A DNA stretch of 5,560 nt from Nitrososphaerota archaeon (GCA_028867395.1 JAGWGO010000113.1:1-5560); one strand, 5' to 3'; counted from the stretch's first letter, positions 1 to 5,468 are shown. A program made the numbers and translations. Notes: generated from the sequence alone by a model not told the origin.

Positions 1-116
1 AGGTTCTTGACTTGTGGAAAGGCAATTCGCAAGAACGGCAAGTATGCTTTTGTCTGTTTTAGCATTAGATCCATATTTCGTTCGATAATTTCTCTGATTT
101 CTGGTTGTATTGTCAT
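1..116 (-). CDS. Unidentified protein, N-terminal fragment cut by window edge
   Basis: An open frame starts with ATG at 116 and runs off the left edge without a stop, giving 38 complete codons. The visible N-terminus begins MTIQPEIREIIERN and continues as a charged, probably amphipathic helix, then a more hydrophobic stretch (AYLPFLRIAFPQ). I do not recognise the family. The case for a real gene is position: its ATG follows the TAA of the upstream zinc-protein gene by one base (TAAGATG on the minus strand), which is typical of translationally coupled operon partners. It has no promoter of its own and should be co-transcribed with the 68-aa gene. The function cannot be judged from this fragment. 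Confidence 0.55.
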   Translation of the reverse strand, partial: MTIQPEIREIIERNMDLMLKQTKAYLPFLRIAFPQVKN

Positions 117-117
117 C

Positions 118-324
118 TTAGCTCACTGAAATTAAATTTTGAAGATTGGATTTCATGTGTGTGGAACACAAGAAAACCGTTTGTTCATTTATAACCTTGG
201 CAGTAATTGACATGCCGTTTAGTTCCTTTTTGCAGATATAACAATTGAGTGGTTTTACAATGGATTTTAACGTGATTTTGTTGTTTGGCACAAACAAATC
301 ATGAACTACGAATGTGTCTGCCAT
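118..324 (-). CDS. Small C2CH putative zinc-binding protein (68 aa)
   Basis: This is a 68-residue protein with one Cys/His cluster: CYIC at residues 28-31 and CSTH at 53-56, a C-x2-C...C-x2-H layout able to bind one zinc ion. Between the ligand pairs lies a short beta-prone segment (MSITAKVINEQTVFL), as in a treble-clef or zinc-ribbon-like fold. I do not recognise a named family. Small proteins of this kind may bind nucleic acid or act as adaptors, but nothing here shows which. I chose ATG at 324 over the TTG just before it because a TATA-like TTTAATA (348-354) is centred 27 bases upstream, as expected for a leaderless archaeal mRNA. It is the first gene of a pair with the 1-116 fragment and is divergent from the two-CBS gene. 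Confidence 0.65.
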   Translation of the reverse strand: MADTFVVHDLFVPNNKITLKSIVKPLNCYICKKELNGMSITAKVINEQTVFLCSTHMKSNLQNLISVS

Positions 325-347
325 CAACCTAGTGAATCAATCATGGC

Positions 348-354
348 TATTAAA
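348..354 (-). promoter_or_regulatory. TATA-like box for the 68-aa zinc-protein operon
   Basis: The minus strand reads TTTAATA here. The box is centred 27 bases before the ATG at 324, the normal spacing from TATA box to transcription start in archaea. This implies a leaderless transcript beginning at or near the start codon. It is assigned by sequence and spacing only. Confidence 0.5.
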
Positions 355-374
355 CAATAAACCACATTCTCAGA

Positions 375-397
375 TGTGATTTTACCTTATTATCACA
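375..397. promoter_or_regulatory. Candidate operator: dyad TGTGAT-N11-ATCACA
   Basis: Perfect 6-base inverted arms, TGTGAT (375-380) and ATCACA (392-397), flank an 11-base AT-rich spacer. The dyad centre (386) is almost exactly midway between the divergent start codons at 324 and 447, and it lies upstream of both TATA-like boxes. That position suits a regulator acting on both genes. The arm resembles the bacterial CRP half-site, but the spacing differs and no such regulator is implied. Confidence 0.4.
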
Positions 398-418
398 CAT
401 GATAATTTTGCCAGCATA

Positions 419-426
419 TTTTATAT
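419..426 (+). promoter_or_regulatory. TATA-like box for the two-CBS gene
   Basis: TTTTATAT is centred about 24-25 bases before the ATG at 447. It fits a leaderless archaeal promoter. The in-frame ATG at 399 lies upstream of this box, which argues that 399 is not the start. Confidence 0.55.
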
Positions 427-446
427 CAAATTATGTAACTTTTAGC

Positions 447-896
447 ATGATCACAGCACGCGACATAATGTCAAAAAAAGTCATCACGCTAGAATCTGAT
501 GTTCCCGCATCAGACATTGCAAAGTTGATGGACAAGAACAAAGTTAGCAGCATAATTGTTACAAAAGACAACAAGCCGTATGGAATAATCTCTGAAAGAG
601 ATATGGTATCAAAGGTTGTCGCTCAAAACAAGAGACCGCTTGAGATCAAGACCACAGAACTAATGTCTTCTCCACTTGTAATAGTGAGTCCAATGACTCC
701 AGTCGATGAAGTGGCAGAAAAGATGATCACAAACAGAATTAGGCGCATCATTGTGTCAGATGACAAACAGGCACTTGGAATTATAACGGTAACAGACTTT
801 GTAAAGCATCTTCACGCATTGTTGGTAGCAGAAGAAGAATACAACAAGAATCTCTACAAAGATATGATAGAAGACTGGGAATACTGGGCTTCATAG
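447..896 (+). CDS. Two-CBS-domain protein (149 aa)
   Basis: This is a soluble regulatory protein built from a tandem CBS pair (a Bateman module), which in known members binds adenine nucleotides such as AMP, ATP or SAM in the cleft between domains. CBS1 spans roughly residues 2-58 and CBS2 72-122. Each carries the ribose-contacting signature G-h-h-[ST]-x-x-D: GIISERD at 46-52 and GIITVTD at 111-117, so both sites look intact. There is no catalytic or DNA-binding domain. A short acidic, aromatic tail (about 125-149, ending EDWEYWAS) follows and could be a partner-binding segment. I chose ATG 447 (MITARDIM) over ATG 399 because the family normally starts just before this motif, and a TATA box at 419-426 would fall inside the longer frame. 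The target protein is unknown. It is divergent from the zinc-protein gene and convergent with the four-CBS gene. Confidence 0.9.
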   Translation: MITARDIMSKKVITLESDVPASDIAKLMDKNKVSSIIVTKDNKPYGIISERDMVSKVVAQNKRPLEIKTTELMSSPLVIVSPMTPVDEVAEKMITNRIRRIIVSDDKQALGIITVTDFVKHLHALLVAEEEYNKNLYKDMIEDWEYWAS

Positions 897-900
897 AAAT

Positions 901-991
901 ATGAGTTCTGATCTAATTCTAACCATTACAGATTGACCAAATCAAGAGGTTCTCAGAGGGCGGCACATACTTTGAAGAAGATAAAGGCTAG
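901..991 (+). pseudogene. Possible frameshifted micro-ORF in the convergent intergenic gap
   Basis: ATG at 901 opens a frame reading MSSDLILTIT before a stop at 934-936. One base over, the frame from 932 reads IDQIKRFSEGGTYFEEDKG and ends in TAG at 989-991. Joined by a single-base shift near 931 this gives a 29-residue protein-like sequence with a charged, helix-like middle. It could be a broken small gene, the remains of a longer gene, or chance in a short spacer. I do not recognise a family and see no promoter for it. Confidence 0.2.
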
Positions 992-1020
992 TCAAGTTTT
1001 CTAAATCTCAAGTTTTGATT
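992..1020 (+). terminator. T-rich repeat, possible terminator of the two-CBS gene
   Basis: TCAAGTTTT occurs twice (992-1000 and 1008-1016), and T-runs continue to the end of the convergent four-CBS gene. Archaeal RNA polymerase usually stops at T-rich tracts without needing a strong hairpin, so this is the best candidate end for plus-strand transcription. The assignment is weak because no long T-run is present. Confidence 0.3.
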
Positions 1021-1902
1021 TTACAGCTCACTTTCTGCAGCTATGGCTTTGACAATGTCGGTCTTGGTTACAATTCCCACAAGAAGCGAGTTTTTTACAA
1101 CTGGCAAACCACTGATTCCATTACGTATCATGAGAAGGGATACTTCAGACACATCGTCTGTAGCTGAAACCGTAACCGGGTTAGGAGTCATTATGTCAGC
1201 TGCTATGAAAGTACTTAGATAGCTTAACTGATTCAAATTGAACTCAATTGGCCTTTCTGCCATTTGGTATTTTTCTATCTCACGAGAATCTCCAGATTGC
1301 TTCAGCCATAATGGGATTTTTGCAGGTATAAAATCACGATGAGTGATCATTCCTACTGGTTTTCTGTTTCTTTCAACTACCACTCTAGACAGTCTATTTT
1401 TTACTAGGACGTTTTCTACGTATAACAATGAATCAGCAGGTTTGACTGTTATCACATTTTTTGTCATGATTTTTGATACTTGGAGAGGCATGGTGGCTTG
1501 TGTGAGAAAGACTGAAGCCAAGTCAGTTTTTGTGATGATTCCGGCAAGCTTGCCATCCTTTTTTAAAATAATTACAGAACTTATTTTATTATCTAACATT
1601 AGCCGCGCGCAGTCGTATAGTGTAGCATCTTCTGAGGTAGTTATGAGACGGGTGGTCATTATTTCTGATATGCTGACGCTTTCGATCGGTTTGTTGCCCA
1701 AGTTATAAATCGATTTGACCAAGTCTTTTTCAGTCAGTATACCTATGGGCTTTTCATTTTCAGATACAATGATTCGACTTATTTTATAGCGGAGTAGTAT
1801 AGATCGGGCGTCAAGAAGAGTTGTCTTTTTGGATACAGTTACTGTTTTCTTTATTATCTGATTTAGGCTATAATCTCTTAATTTCATTGATTTTTTTATC
1901 AT
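1021..1902 (-). CDS. Four-CBS-domain protein (293 aa)
   Basis: This is a stand-alone protein of four CBS domains, that is, two Bateman modules and probably an adenine-nucleotide-sensing regulator in the cytoplasm. The domains lie at roughly 14-66, 78-132, 143-192 and 234-288. Each keeps the nucleotide-contact signature: GILTEKD (54-60), GIITKTD (121-127), GMITHRD (184-190) and GIVTKTD (276-282), so all four ribose-binding Asp residues are present. An approximately 40-residue linker (193-233) separates domains 3 and 4 and has no recognised fold. No effector domain is fused to it. The first ATG is at 1902. An ATG at 1887 (MKLRDYSL) is an equally good or better start, because a TATA-like TTTCTTAT (1911-1918) is centred about 27 bases before it. 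It lies 103 bases downstream of the NRAMP gene, so it may be read from that operon, from its own promoter, or both. Confidence 0.9.
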   Translation of the reverse strand: MIKKSMKLRDYSLNQIIKKTVTVSKKTTLLDARSILLRYKISRIIVSENEKPIGILTEKDLVKSIYNLGNKPIESVSISEIMTTRLITTSEDATLYDCARLMLDNKISSVIILKKDGKLAGIITKTDLASVFLTQATMPLQVSKIMTKNVITVKPADSLLYVENVLVKNRLSRVVVERNRKPVGMITHRDFIPAKIPLWLKQSGDSREIEKYQMAERPIEFNLNQLSYLSTFIAADIMTPNPVTVSATDDVSEVSLLMIRNGISGLPVVKNSLLVGIVTKTDIVKAIAAESEL

Positions 1903-1910
1903 GATGTAGC

Positions 1911-1918
1911 ATAAGAAA
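1911..1918 (-). promoter_or_regulatory. TATA-like box for the four-CBS gene
   Basis: The minus strand reads TTTCTTAT, centred about 27 bases before the ATG at 1887 but only about 12 before the ATG at 1902. If it is used, it supports a leaderless start at 1887 and separate transcription of this gene from the operon upstream. Confidence 0.35.
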
Positions 1919-2005
1919 GCTATTGCAAATCTCAGATGTGATAATCAAACGTCGCGGATTAATCCAAAACATGAACCCAGAGGATCTGCAGACTTTGGTT
2001 ATGCA

Positions 2006-3298
2006 TCATAGTACTTTTTGGATGTACAAAACAAACATCACGATAAGAGAGGCACTCATGATTAGTATTGTAATCCAACCAAGAACATTTGAGACTATAC
2101 CATTAGTCTTATTTCCAAGAATCCGCTTGTCATTTGCAATCTTCAATATAATTACAAGAAGTGGGACTGCGATTACTCCGCTAATTATTGATGCATACAC
2201 AAGCGCCTTTATTGGATCTATGTGTATCAGGTTGATCGCCAAGCCAACAACTGTCGAACTTATTATAATCAAGTAAAACCCCCTTGCTTGTCCAAACTTT
2301 TTACCGAGTCCTTGTTTCCACCCCAAGCCATCAGACAAGGCATATGCAGAAGAACCTGCCAGTACAGGTATTGCCAGTAACCCTGTACCGACAATTCCTA
2401 CGGCAAAAAGAACCTCGGCAATCTTTCCGGCATTTGGAAAATTATGAACAAGTGGTTCCAGTGCTCTTGCTGCCTGATCTGCAGTTCCTATCTCATAGAT
2501 GTTATTGAGATGTAATGTGTTTGCTGTGACAATTATTATGAACCACATGATTGCCTGCGAAAAAGCCATTCCAAGTAAACTGTCTGTTCTCATGATACGG
2601 ATTTCCTTTCTTGTGACTCGAGGCTTTCCTGTCCCTATTTCCTCAATTTTTTTTCTAGCAATGTCTTCTTCTGCCTCCTCAGATGCCTGCCAGAAAAAAG
2701 CGTAAGGAGAAATTGTCGCTCCAAAAAATGCCACAAAGATCATCAAAAAGTTTTCGTTCATTTCAAAGTGTGGAACAAGTGTGGCCAGAGCTACTTGCCT
2801 CCAGTCGGTGTTTACGACAAATGCTGCAATAACATATGAAAAAAGGGCTAATGCGGTGTACTTTAACATCCTTGCGTATCTTGCATAGGAAAAAAATATC
2901 TCTGTGAAGAGGATAAAGGCGGCAAACACAATTGTAATAAAAACTACTGGGATGTCTGGTGTGATTATCTGAATTGATGACCCCATTGCGCCAATGTCTG
3001 CCCCAATTGTTATGGTATTTGCAACAAGAAGCAGGCCCACTACAGGCAGTACAACTTTTTTCGAATAGTGTTTACGTATTACTCCTACAATCCCGTTTCC
3101 TGTTGTAAGGCCTATTCTTGCACACATCTCTTGAATTGTGCTCATTAACGGAAACTGGAACAGTGCAAGCCAAGAAATACCCAATCCGAATTGTGCGCCG
3201 CCCTGCACATAGGTTCCAATTCCCGATGGGTCATCGTCTGAGGCACCACTAATCAGACCGGGTCCCAAAAATTTAGAAAAATATCTCTTTATCTTCAT
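2006..3298 (-). CDS. NRAMP-family divalent metal transporter, DPSG-type (430 aa)
   Basis: This is an integral membrane protein of the NRAMP (MntH/COG1914) fold with roughly eleven hydrophobic segments. The family imports divalent metals, usually Mn2+ or Fe2+, together with protons. The N-terminal helix carries GPGLISGASDDDPSG (residues 12-26), the counterpart of the canonical DPGN metal site: Asp23 is kept, but the Asn position is Gly. The sixth-helix site reads TISPYAFFWQ (195-204) where canonical members have a Met-Pro-His motif, so the metal-binding Met is Ser197 and the His is Tyr199. The substrate should therefore not be assumed to be Mn or Fe. Acidic and basic residues (SEEAEEDIARKK, 206-217) form the following loop. 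The gene follows the phosphoribosyltransferase by 39 bases on the same strand, a gap that holds a perfect inverted repeat. No strong TATA box was seen, so co-transcription is likely. Confidence 0.9.
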   Translation of the reverse strand: MKIKRYFSKFLGPGLISGASDDDPSGIGTYVQGGAQFGLGISWLALFQFPLMSTIQEMCARIGLTTGNGIVGVIRKHYSKKVVLPVVGLLLVANTITIGADIGAMGSSIQIITPDIPVVFITIVFAAFILFTEIFFSYARYARMLKYTALALFSYVIAAFVVNTDWRQVALATLVPHFEMNENFLMIFVAFFGATISPYAFFWQASEEAEEDIARKKIEEIGTGKPRVTRKEIRIMRTDSLLGMAFSQAIMWFIIIVTANTLHLNNIYEIGTADQAARALEPLVHNFPNAGKIAEVLFAVGIVGTGLLAIPVLAGSSAYALSDGLGWKQGLGKKFGQARGFYLIIISSTVVGLAINLIHIDPIKALVYASIISGVIAVPLLVIILKIANDKRILGNKTNGIVSNVLGWITILIMSASLIVMFVLYIQKVL

Positions 3299-3310
3299 GG
3301 TCTATCCATT

Positions 3311-3325
3311 TTTGAGTTTCTCAAA
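3311..3325. repeat. Perfect inverted repeat TTTGAG-N3-CTCAAA before the NRAMP gene
   Basis: Six-base arms (3311-3316 and 3320-3325) pair perfectly around a 3-base centre in the 39-base gap between the phosphoribosyltransferase stop and the NRAMP start. The centre is 20 bases upstream of the NRAMP ATG. It could be an operator that tunes the transporter separately, a small RNA hairpin near the ribosome entry site, or chance. Confidence 0.4.
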
Positions 3326-3337
3326 TCATCAGTACTT

Positions 3338-3970
3338 TTAGTTATGGCCGTGTTGGCGAAGAATCTCAATTACTTGACTATCCTCTACTTGTTCAAAATC
3401 GTCATAAAATTCACCCACTGCATTGAAAAACTCGGGAGCCTCAAGAACAACTACCTCAGATAATTGAGATAGCCTCTCAATTGTGTCACTTGGTCCAACC
3501 GGTATTGCCACTATCAATCTTTTCGGATGCTGTTTTTTTACCCAATCGAGTGCTGCGAACATTGTAGCACCTGTGGCAATACCGTCATCAACTAGAATTA
3601 CGGTTTTATTTTGCAAGTCGTATTTGGTGTTTCCTCGGAATTTCATCAACCGGCGTTCTATCTCTTTAAGTTGTGATTTGATCTCTGAGTCTATGTATTC
3701 TTGTGGTACGTTTAATGCATCTATAATTCCCACATTGGGAAAGAAACTTCCATCATGCATGACCGCTCCAATTGCAAGCTCGTGGTTATCTGGTGCGCCA
3801 ATTTTTCTTGAGACAATTATATCCAATTTTGCACCGAGTTCTTTTGCTATGACGTCTCCTGTAACCACCCCACCGCGTGGAATGGCAAGTATGATGGGTT
3901 TTTCATTTCTTAAATGCAGTAATTTTTTTGCAAGCTTTTGTGCTGCATCTGCCCTGTCCTTGAATATCAT
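3338..3970 (-). CDS. Phosphoribosyltransferase-family protein, COG1926 type (210 aa)
   Basis: This is a cytoplasmic protein with the type I phosphoribosyltransferase fold. The PRPP-binding loop is intact: VILVDDGIATGAT at residues 124-136, with the paired acidic residues Asp128 and Asp129. An IPRGG segment (30-34) matches the pyrophosphate loop, and RKIGAP (55-60) is typical of the COG1926 group. A variable, charged hood region lies between (about 90-120). The base that this group uses is not established, so a purine or pyrimidine salvage role should not be assumed; a regulatory or hydrolytic role is possible. Its ATG overlaps the stop codon of the upstream hydrolase (ATGA, 3967-3970), which implies translational coupling and a shared function. 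From memory, the two domains are fused in some bacterial proteins, including mycobacterial Rv0571c. Confidence 0.88.
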   Translation of the reverse strand: MIFKDRADAAQKLAKKLLHLRNEKPIILAIPRGGVVTGDVIAKELGAKLDIIVSRKIGAPDNHELAIGAVMHDGSFFPNVGIIDALNVPQEYIDSEIKSQLKEIERRLMKFRGNTKYDLQNKTVILVDDGIATGATMFAALDWVKKQHPKRLIVAIPVGPSDTIERLSQLSEVVVLEAPEFFNAVGEFYDDFEQVEDSQVIEILRQHGHN

Positions 3971-4650
3971 CCAGCCTTGTCTCCTACCAAGTATTTCAAA
4001 AACCAGTCACATGCGTAGCGTGCAACTTCTTCAAGCTTCCCTTTTTCTTCAAACAAGTGTGTTGCGCCCGGAATGATTACTAGTTTCTTCTCGGATTTGA
4101 GAAGAGACAAGGCTTGTTTATTCAATTCTATTACAGGTTCATCATAACCTCCAACTATGAGAAGGGTAGGACATTTCACCCGTGTTAGATTCTCACTAGC
4201 CAAGTCAGGTCTTCCTCCACGTGACACAACTGCTTTTACGACCTTGGGTTTTTCTGATGCCGCAACGAGTGCTGCGCCCCCACCCGTACTTGCACCAAAA
4301 TATCCTATCTTCAGATGAGATAATTCTGGGTTTTTCAATATCCAATCTGTGGTATCCGCTAATCTTTTTGCGAGTAATGTTATATTAAATCGAAGGTGAG
4401 CGGTTTGAAGATCTACCTCCTCTTCTTCGGGGGTAAGGAGGTCAAACAAGAGAGTGGCAATTCCTTCCTTGTTTAGCTCTTCTGCCACAAAGTGGTTTCT
4501 TGGACTCATTCTACTGCTACCGCTTCCATGTGCAAAAAGAACTATACCGACTGCCCCCTCTGGAATGGAAATATTTCCTTCTAATGTTACTTGTCCTGCC
4601 TTGACGGATATGTTGTCCGATGATTTTTTACTTTTTGTGTATCTCGCCAT
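3967..4650 (-). CDS. Alpha/beta-hydrolase, dienelactone-hydrolase-like (227 aa)
   Basis: This is a predicted cytoplasmic serine hydrolase. The catalytic triad can be read directly: nucleophile Ser121 in GASTGG (119-124), Asp170 in GGYDEP (167-172) and His198 in GATH (195-198). An HGSGSS segment (41-46) supplies the oxyanion-hole region. True dienelactone hydrolases use Cys as nucleophile, so this is a Ser-type relative with an unknown ester or thioester substrate. There is no signal peptide or membrane helix; the first 15 residues are polar and probably disordered. ATG 4650 is the only sensible start, since stops lie directly upstream in frame and the next Met is past the first strand. The gene starts inside the last 23 bases of the 56-aa Cys-rich gene and ends in an ATGA overlap with the phosphoribosyltransferase, so it is tightly embedded in the operon. 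Confidence 0.9.
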   Translation of the reverse strand: MARYTKSKKSSDNISVKAGQVTLEGNISIPEGAVGIVLFAHGSGSSRMSPRNHFVAEELNKEGIATLLFDLLTPEEEEVDLQTAHLRFNITLLAKRLADTTDWILKNPELSHLKIGYFGASTGGGAALVAASEKPKVVKAVVSRGGRPDLASENLTRVKCPTLLIVGGYDEPVIELNKQALSLLKSEKKLVIIPGATHLFEEKGKLEEVARYACDWFLKYLVGDKAG

Positions 4651-4798
4651 ATCCTATCATTCCGTCCAAGATCATAGCATGGTCTTCGTTTTTGCAACAA
4701 GTGCACTTTAGTTTAATACAGTCTCTTGCCAAGTCATGATGACAACTTTCGCAAGTGCATACAGTGTCTCTGGAAATTTTGTTTAGTTCTGTTGGCAT
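4628..4798 (-). CDS. 56-aa Cys/His-rich putative zinc-binding protein
   Basis: This short frame runs from ATG 4798 to TAA at 4628-4630 and encodes 56 residues starting MPTELNKISRD. Seven Cys and several His form a dense pattern: C14-x-C16-x2-C19-H-H, then C27-x4-C32-x-C34-C35-x4-H40. This could hold one or two zinc ions, or another metal. Such clustering is most unlikely in a random frame. The gene fills an otherwise empty gap: it begins 12 bases after the nitroreductase stop and overlaps the hydrolase start by 23 bases, so it is translated within the operon. I do not recognise a named family, though small proteins of this style are common in Nitrososphaerota. Possible roles are metal buffering, redox sensing or an adaptor to a neighbour; none is shown. 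Confidence 0.75.
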   Translation of the reverse strand: MPTELNKISRDTVCTCESCHHDLARDCIKLKCTCCKNEDHAMILDGMIGYGEIHKK

Positions 4799-4810
4799 GG
4801 TTTAGAAAAA

Positions 4811-5368
4811 TCAAATCCTTTGGCTTATCTCATTTAGAGATTTTCTGCTTCTTTTTTCAGGCTCCTCATCAGGAAAGCCGACAACCAACATCGACACTGG
4901 TTTGAAATTTCTATCAATTGAAAAGAGTCTTCGCACCATTTCCTCATCAAAAGAGCCTACCCAAACTGAAGACAATCCAAGTGCGTGGACAGCAAGCTGT
5001 GAATATGTGCAAGCAATGGTTGCATCTTGAATGCAGTACAATTCTAAACCGCGAACACCAGCCTCTTTAGCCGAAATCAAGTCTGCACAGAAAATCAATA
5101 CAATTGATGCATCTTCAATAAAATCCTGGTCATGTGTTGCAGTCACAAGTTTCTTTTTATCTTCTTTTTTTTGGACAACAAATATCCTATAGGATTGTAA
5201 ATTCTTGGCAGAGGGGGCTTTGTTTGCAGCAGATAAAATTTTATCAACCATATCATCTTGTAATTTTTTATCCTCGTAAGCACGAACGGAGTGTCTTGTG
5301 GCTATGAGATCAAAGAAGTTCATTTTCTCATTGTGGGATCTTAGGTATGAAGTTGTCCCTTTTTGCAT
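4811..5368 (-). CDS. Nitroreductase-family FMN oxidoreductase (185 aa)
   Basis: This is a predicted cytoplasmic FMN-dependent NAD(P)H oxidoreductase of the nitroreductase fold, active as a homodimer in known relatives. Signatures in order are the FMN-phosphate motif RHSVR (residues 25-29), APSAKNLQSYR (51-61), the central helix IQDATIACTYSQLA (113-126) followed by GLSSVWVG (131-138), and the C-terminal VGFPDEEPEKRSRKSL (163-178), which matches the usual G-x-P...R-x-R-K-x-L ending. The natural electron acceptor cannot be told from sequence. The start is uncertain. ATG 5368 is preceded by a TATA-like TTAATAT (5391-5397) centred 26 bases upstream, supporting a leaderless start there, but ATG 5323 (MNFFDLIATRHS) matches the usual family N-terminus and would give 170 residues. 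It is the first gene of the minus-strand operon and is divergent from the Usp gene. Confidence 0.9.
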   Translation of the reverse strand: MQKGTTSYLRSHNEKMNFFDLIATRHSVRAYEDKKLQDDMVDKILSAANKAPSAKNLQSYRIFVVQKKEDKKKLVTATHDQDFIEDASIVLIFCADLISAKEAGVRGLELYCIQDATIACTYSQLAVHALGLSSVWVGSFDEEMVRRLFSIDRNFKPVSMLVVGFPDEEPEKRSRKSLNEISQRI

Positions 5369-5390
5369 CAATTACATCTGTTCTACAATG

Positions 5391-5397
5391 ATATTAA
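5391..5397 (-). promoter_or_regulatory. TATA-like box for the nitroreductase-to-NRAMP operon
   Basis: The minus strand reads TTAATAT, centred about 26 bases before the ATG at 5368. It is the only good promoter candidate upstream of the five-gene run and would give a leaderless transcript. An imperfect dyad, TCGATTAACGA (5399-5409), sits directly upstream of it. Confidence 0.5.
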
Positions 5398-5418
5398 GTC
5401 GATTAACGATTTTCAGCA

Positions 5419-5451
5419 TTGAGAACGAGTCCTTATCATTGTTGAGATTCG
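5419..5451. repeat. Direct repeat TTGAGA in the divergent promoter
   Basis: TTGAGAACG (5419-5427) and TTGAGATTCG (5442-5451) share TTGAGA and start 23 bases apart, about two helical turns. Both lie between the two outward TATA-like boxes, where a shared activator would bind. The match is short and may be chance. Confidence 0.3.
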
Positions 5452-5460
5452 TAAATTGAC

Positions 5461-5468
5461 TTAATTAT
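5461..5468 (+). promoter_or_regulatory. TATA-like box for the universal stress protein gene
   Basis: TTAATTAT is centred about 25 bases before the ATG at 5489, consistent with a leaderless transcript. A second AT-rich run (5473-5483) is too close to the start codon for that spacing. Confidence 0.45.

Noticed and set aside
375..397. Reading the TGTGAT/ATCACA dyad as a CRP site
   Set aside because: The CRP consensus has a 6-base spacer between TGTGA and TCACA; here it is 13, and the setting appears archaeal.
399..446. Upstream in-frame extension of the two-CBS protein from ATG 399
   Set aside because: The extra 16 residues do not look like CBS sequence, and the extension covers the TATA-like box at 419-426 that fits a start at 447.
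1343..1708. 121-codon plus-strand open frame inside the four-CBS gene
   Set aside because: It is antisense to three well-formed CBS domains and has no recognisable motif.
1970..1972. Minus-strand ATG opening a 34-codon frame into the start of the four-CBS gene
   Set aside because: The peptide has no motif, overlaps the CBS gene in another frame and has no promoter at suitable spacing.
1923..2276. Plus-strand frame whose first part (about 1923-2005, in the gap after the NRAMP gene) looks somewhat protein-like
   Set aside because: Most of it lies antisense to the intact NRAMP C-terminus, no TATA box or family match is seen, and the non-overlapping part is under 30 codons. A gene remnant cannot be fully excluded.
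3483..4076. 197-codon plus-strand open frame
   Set aside because: It lies entirely antisense to the phosphoribosyltransferase and hydrolase genes, both of which have intact catalytic or binding motifs. It is a mirror of their codon use.
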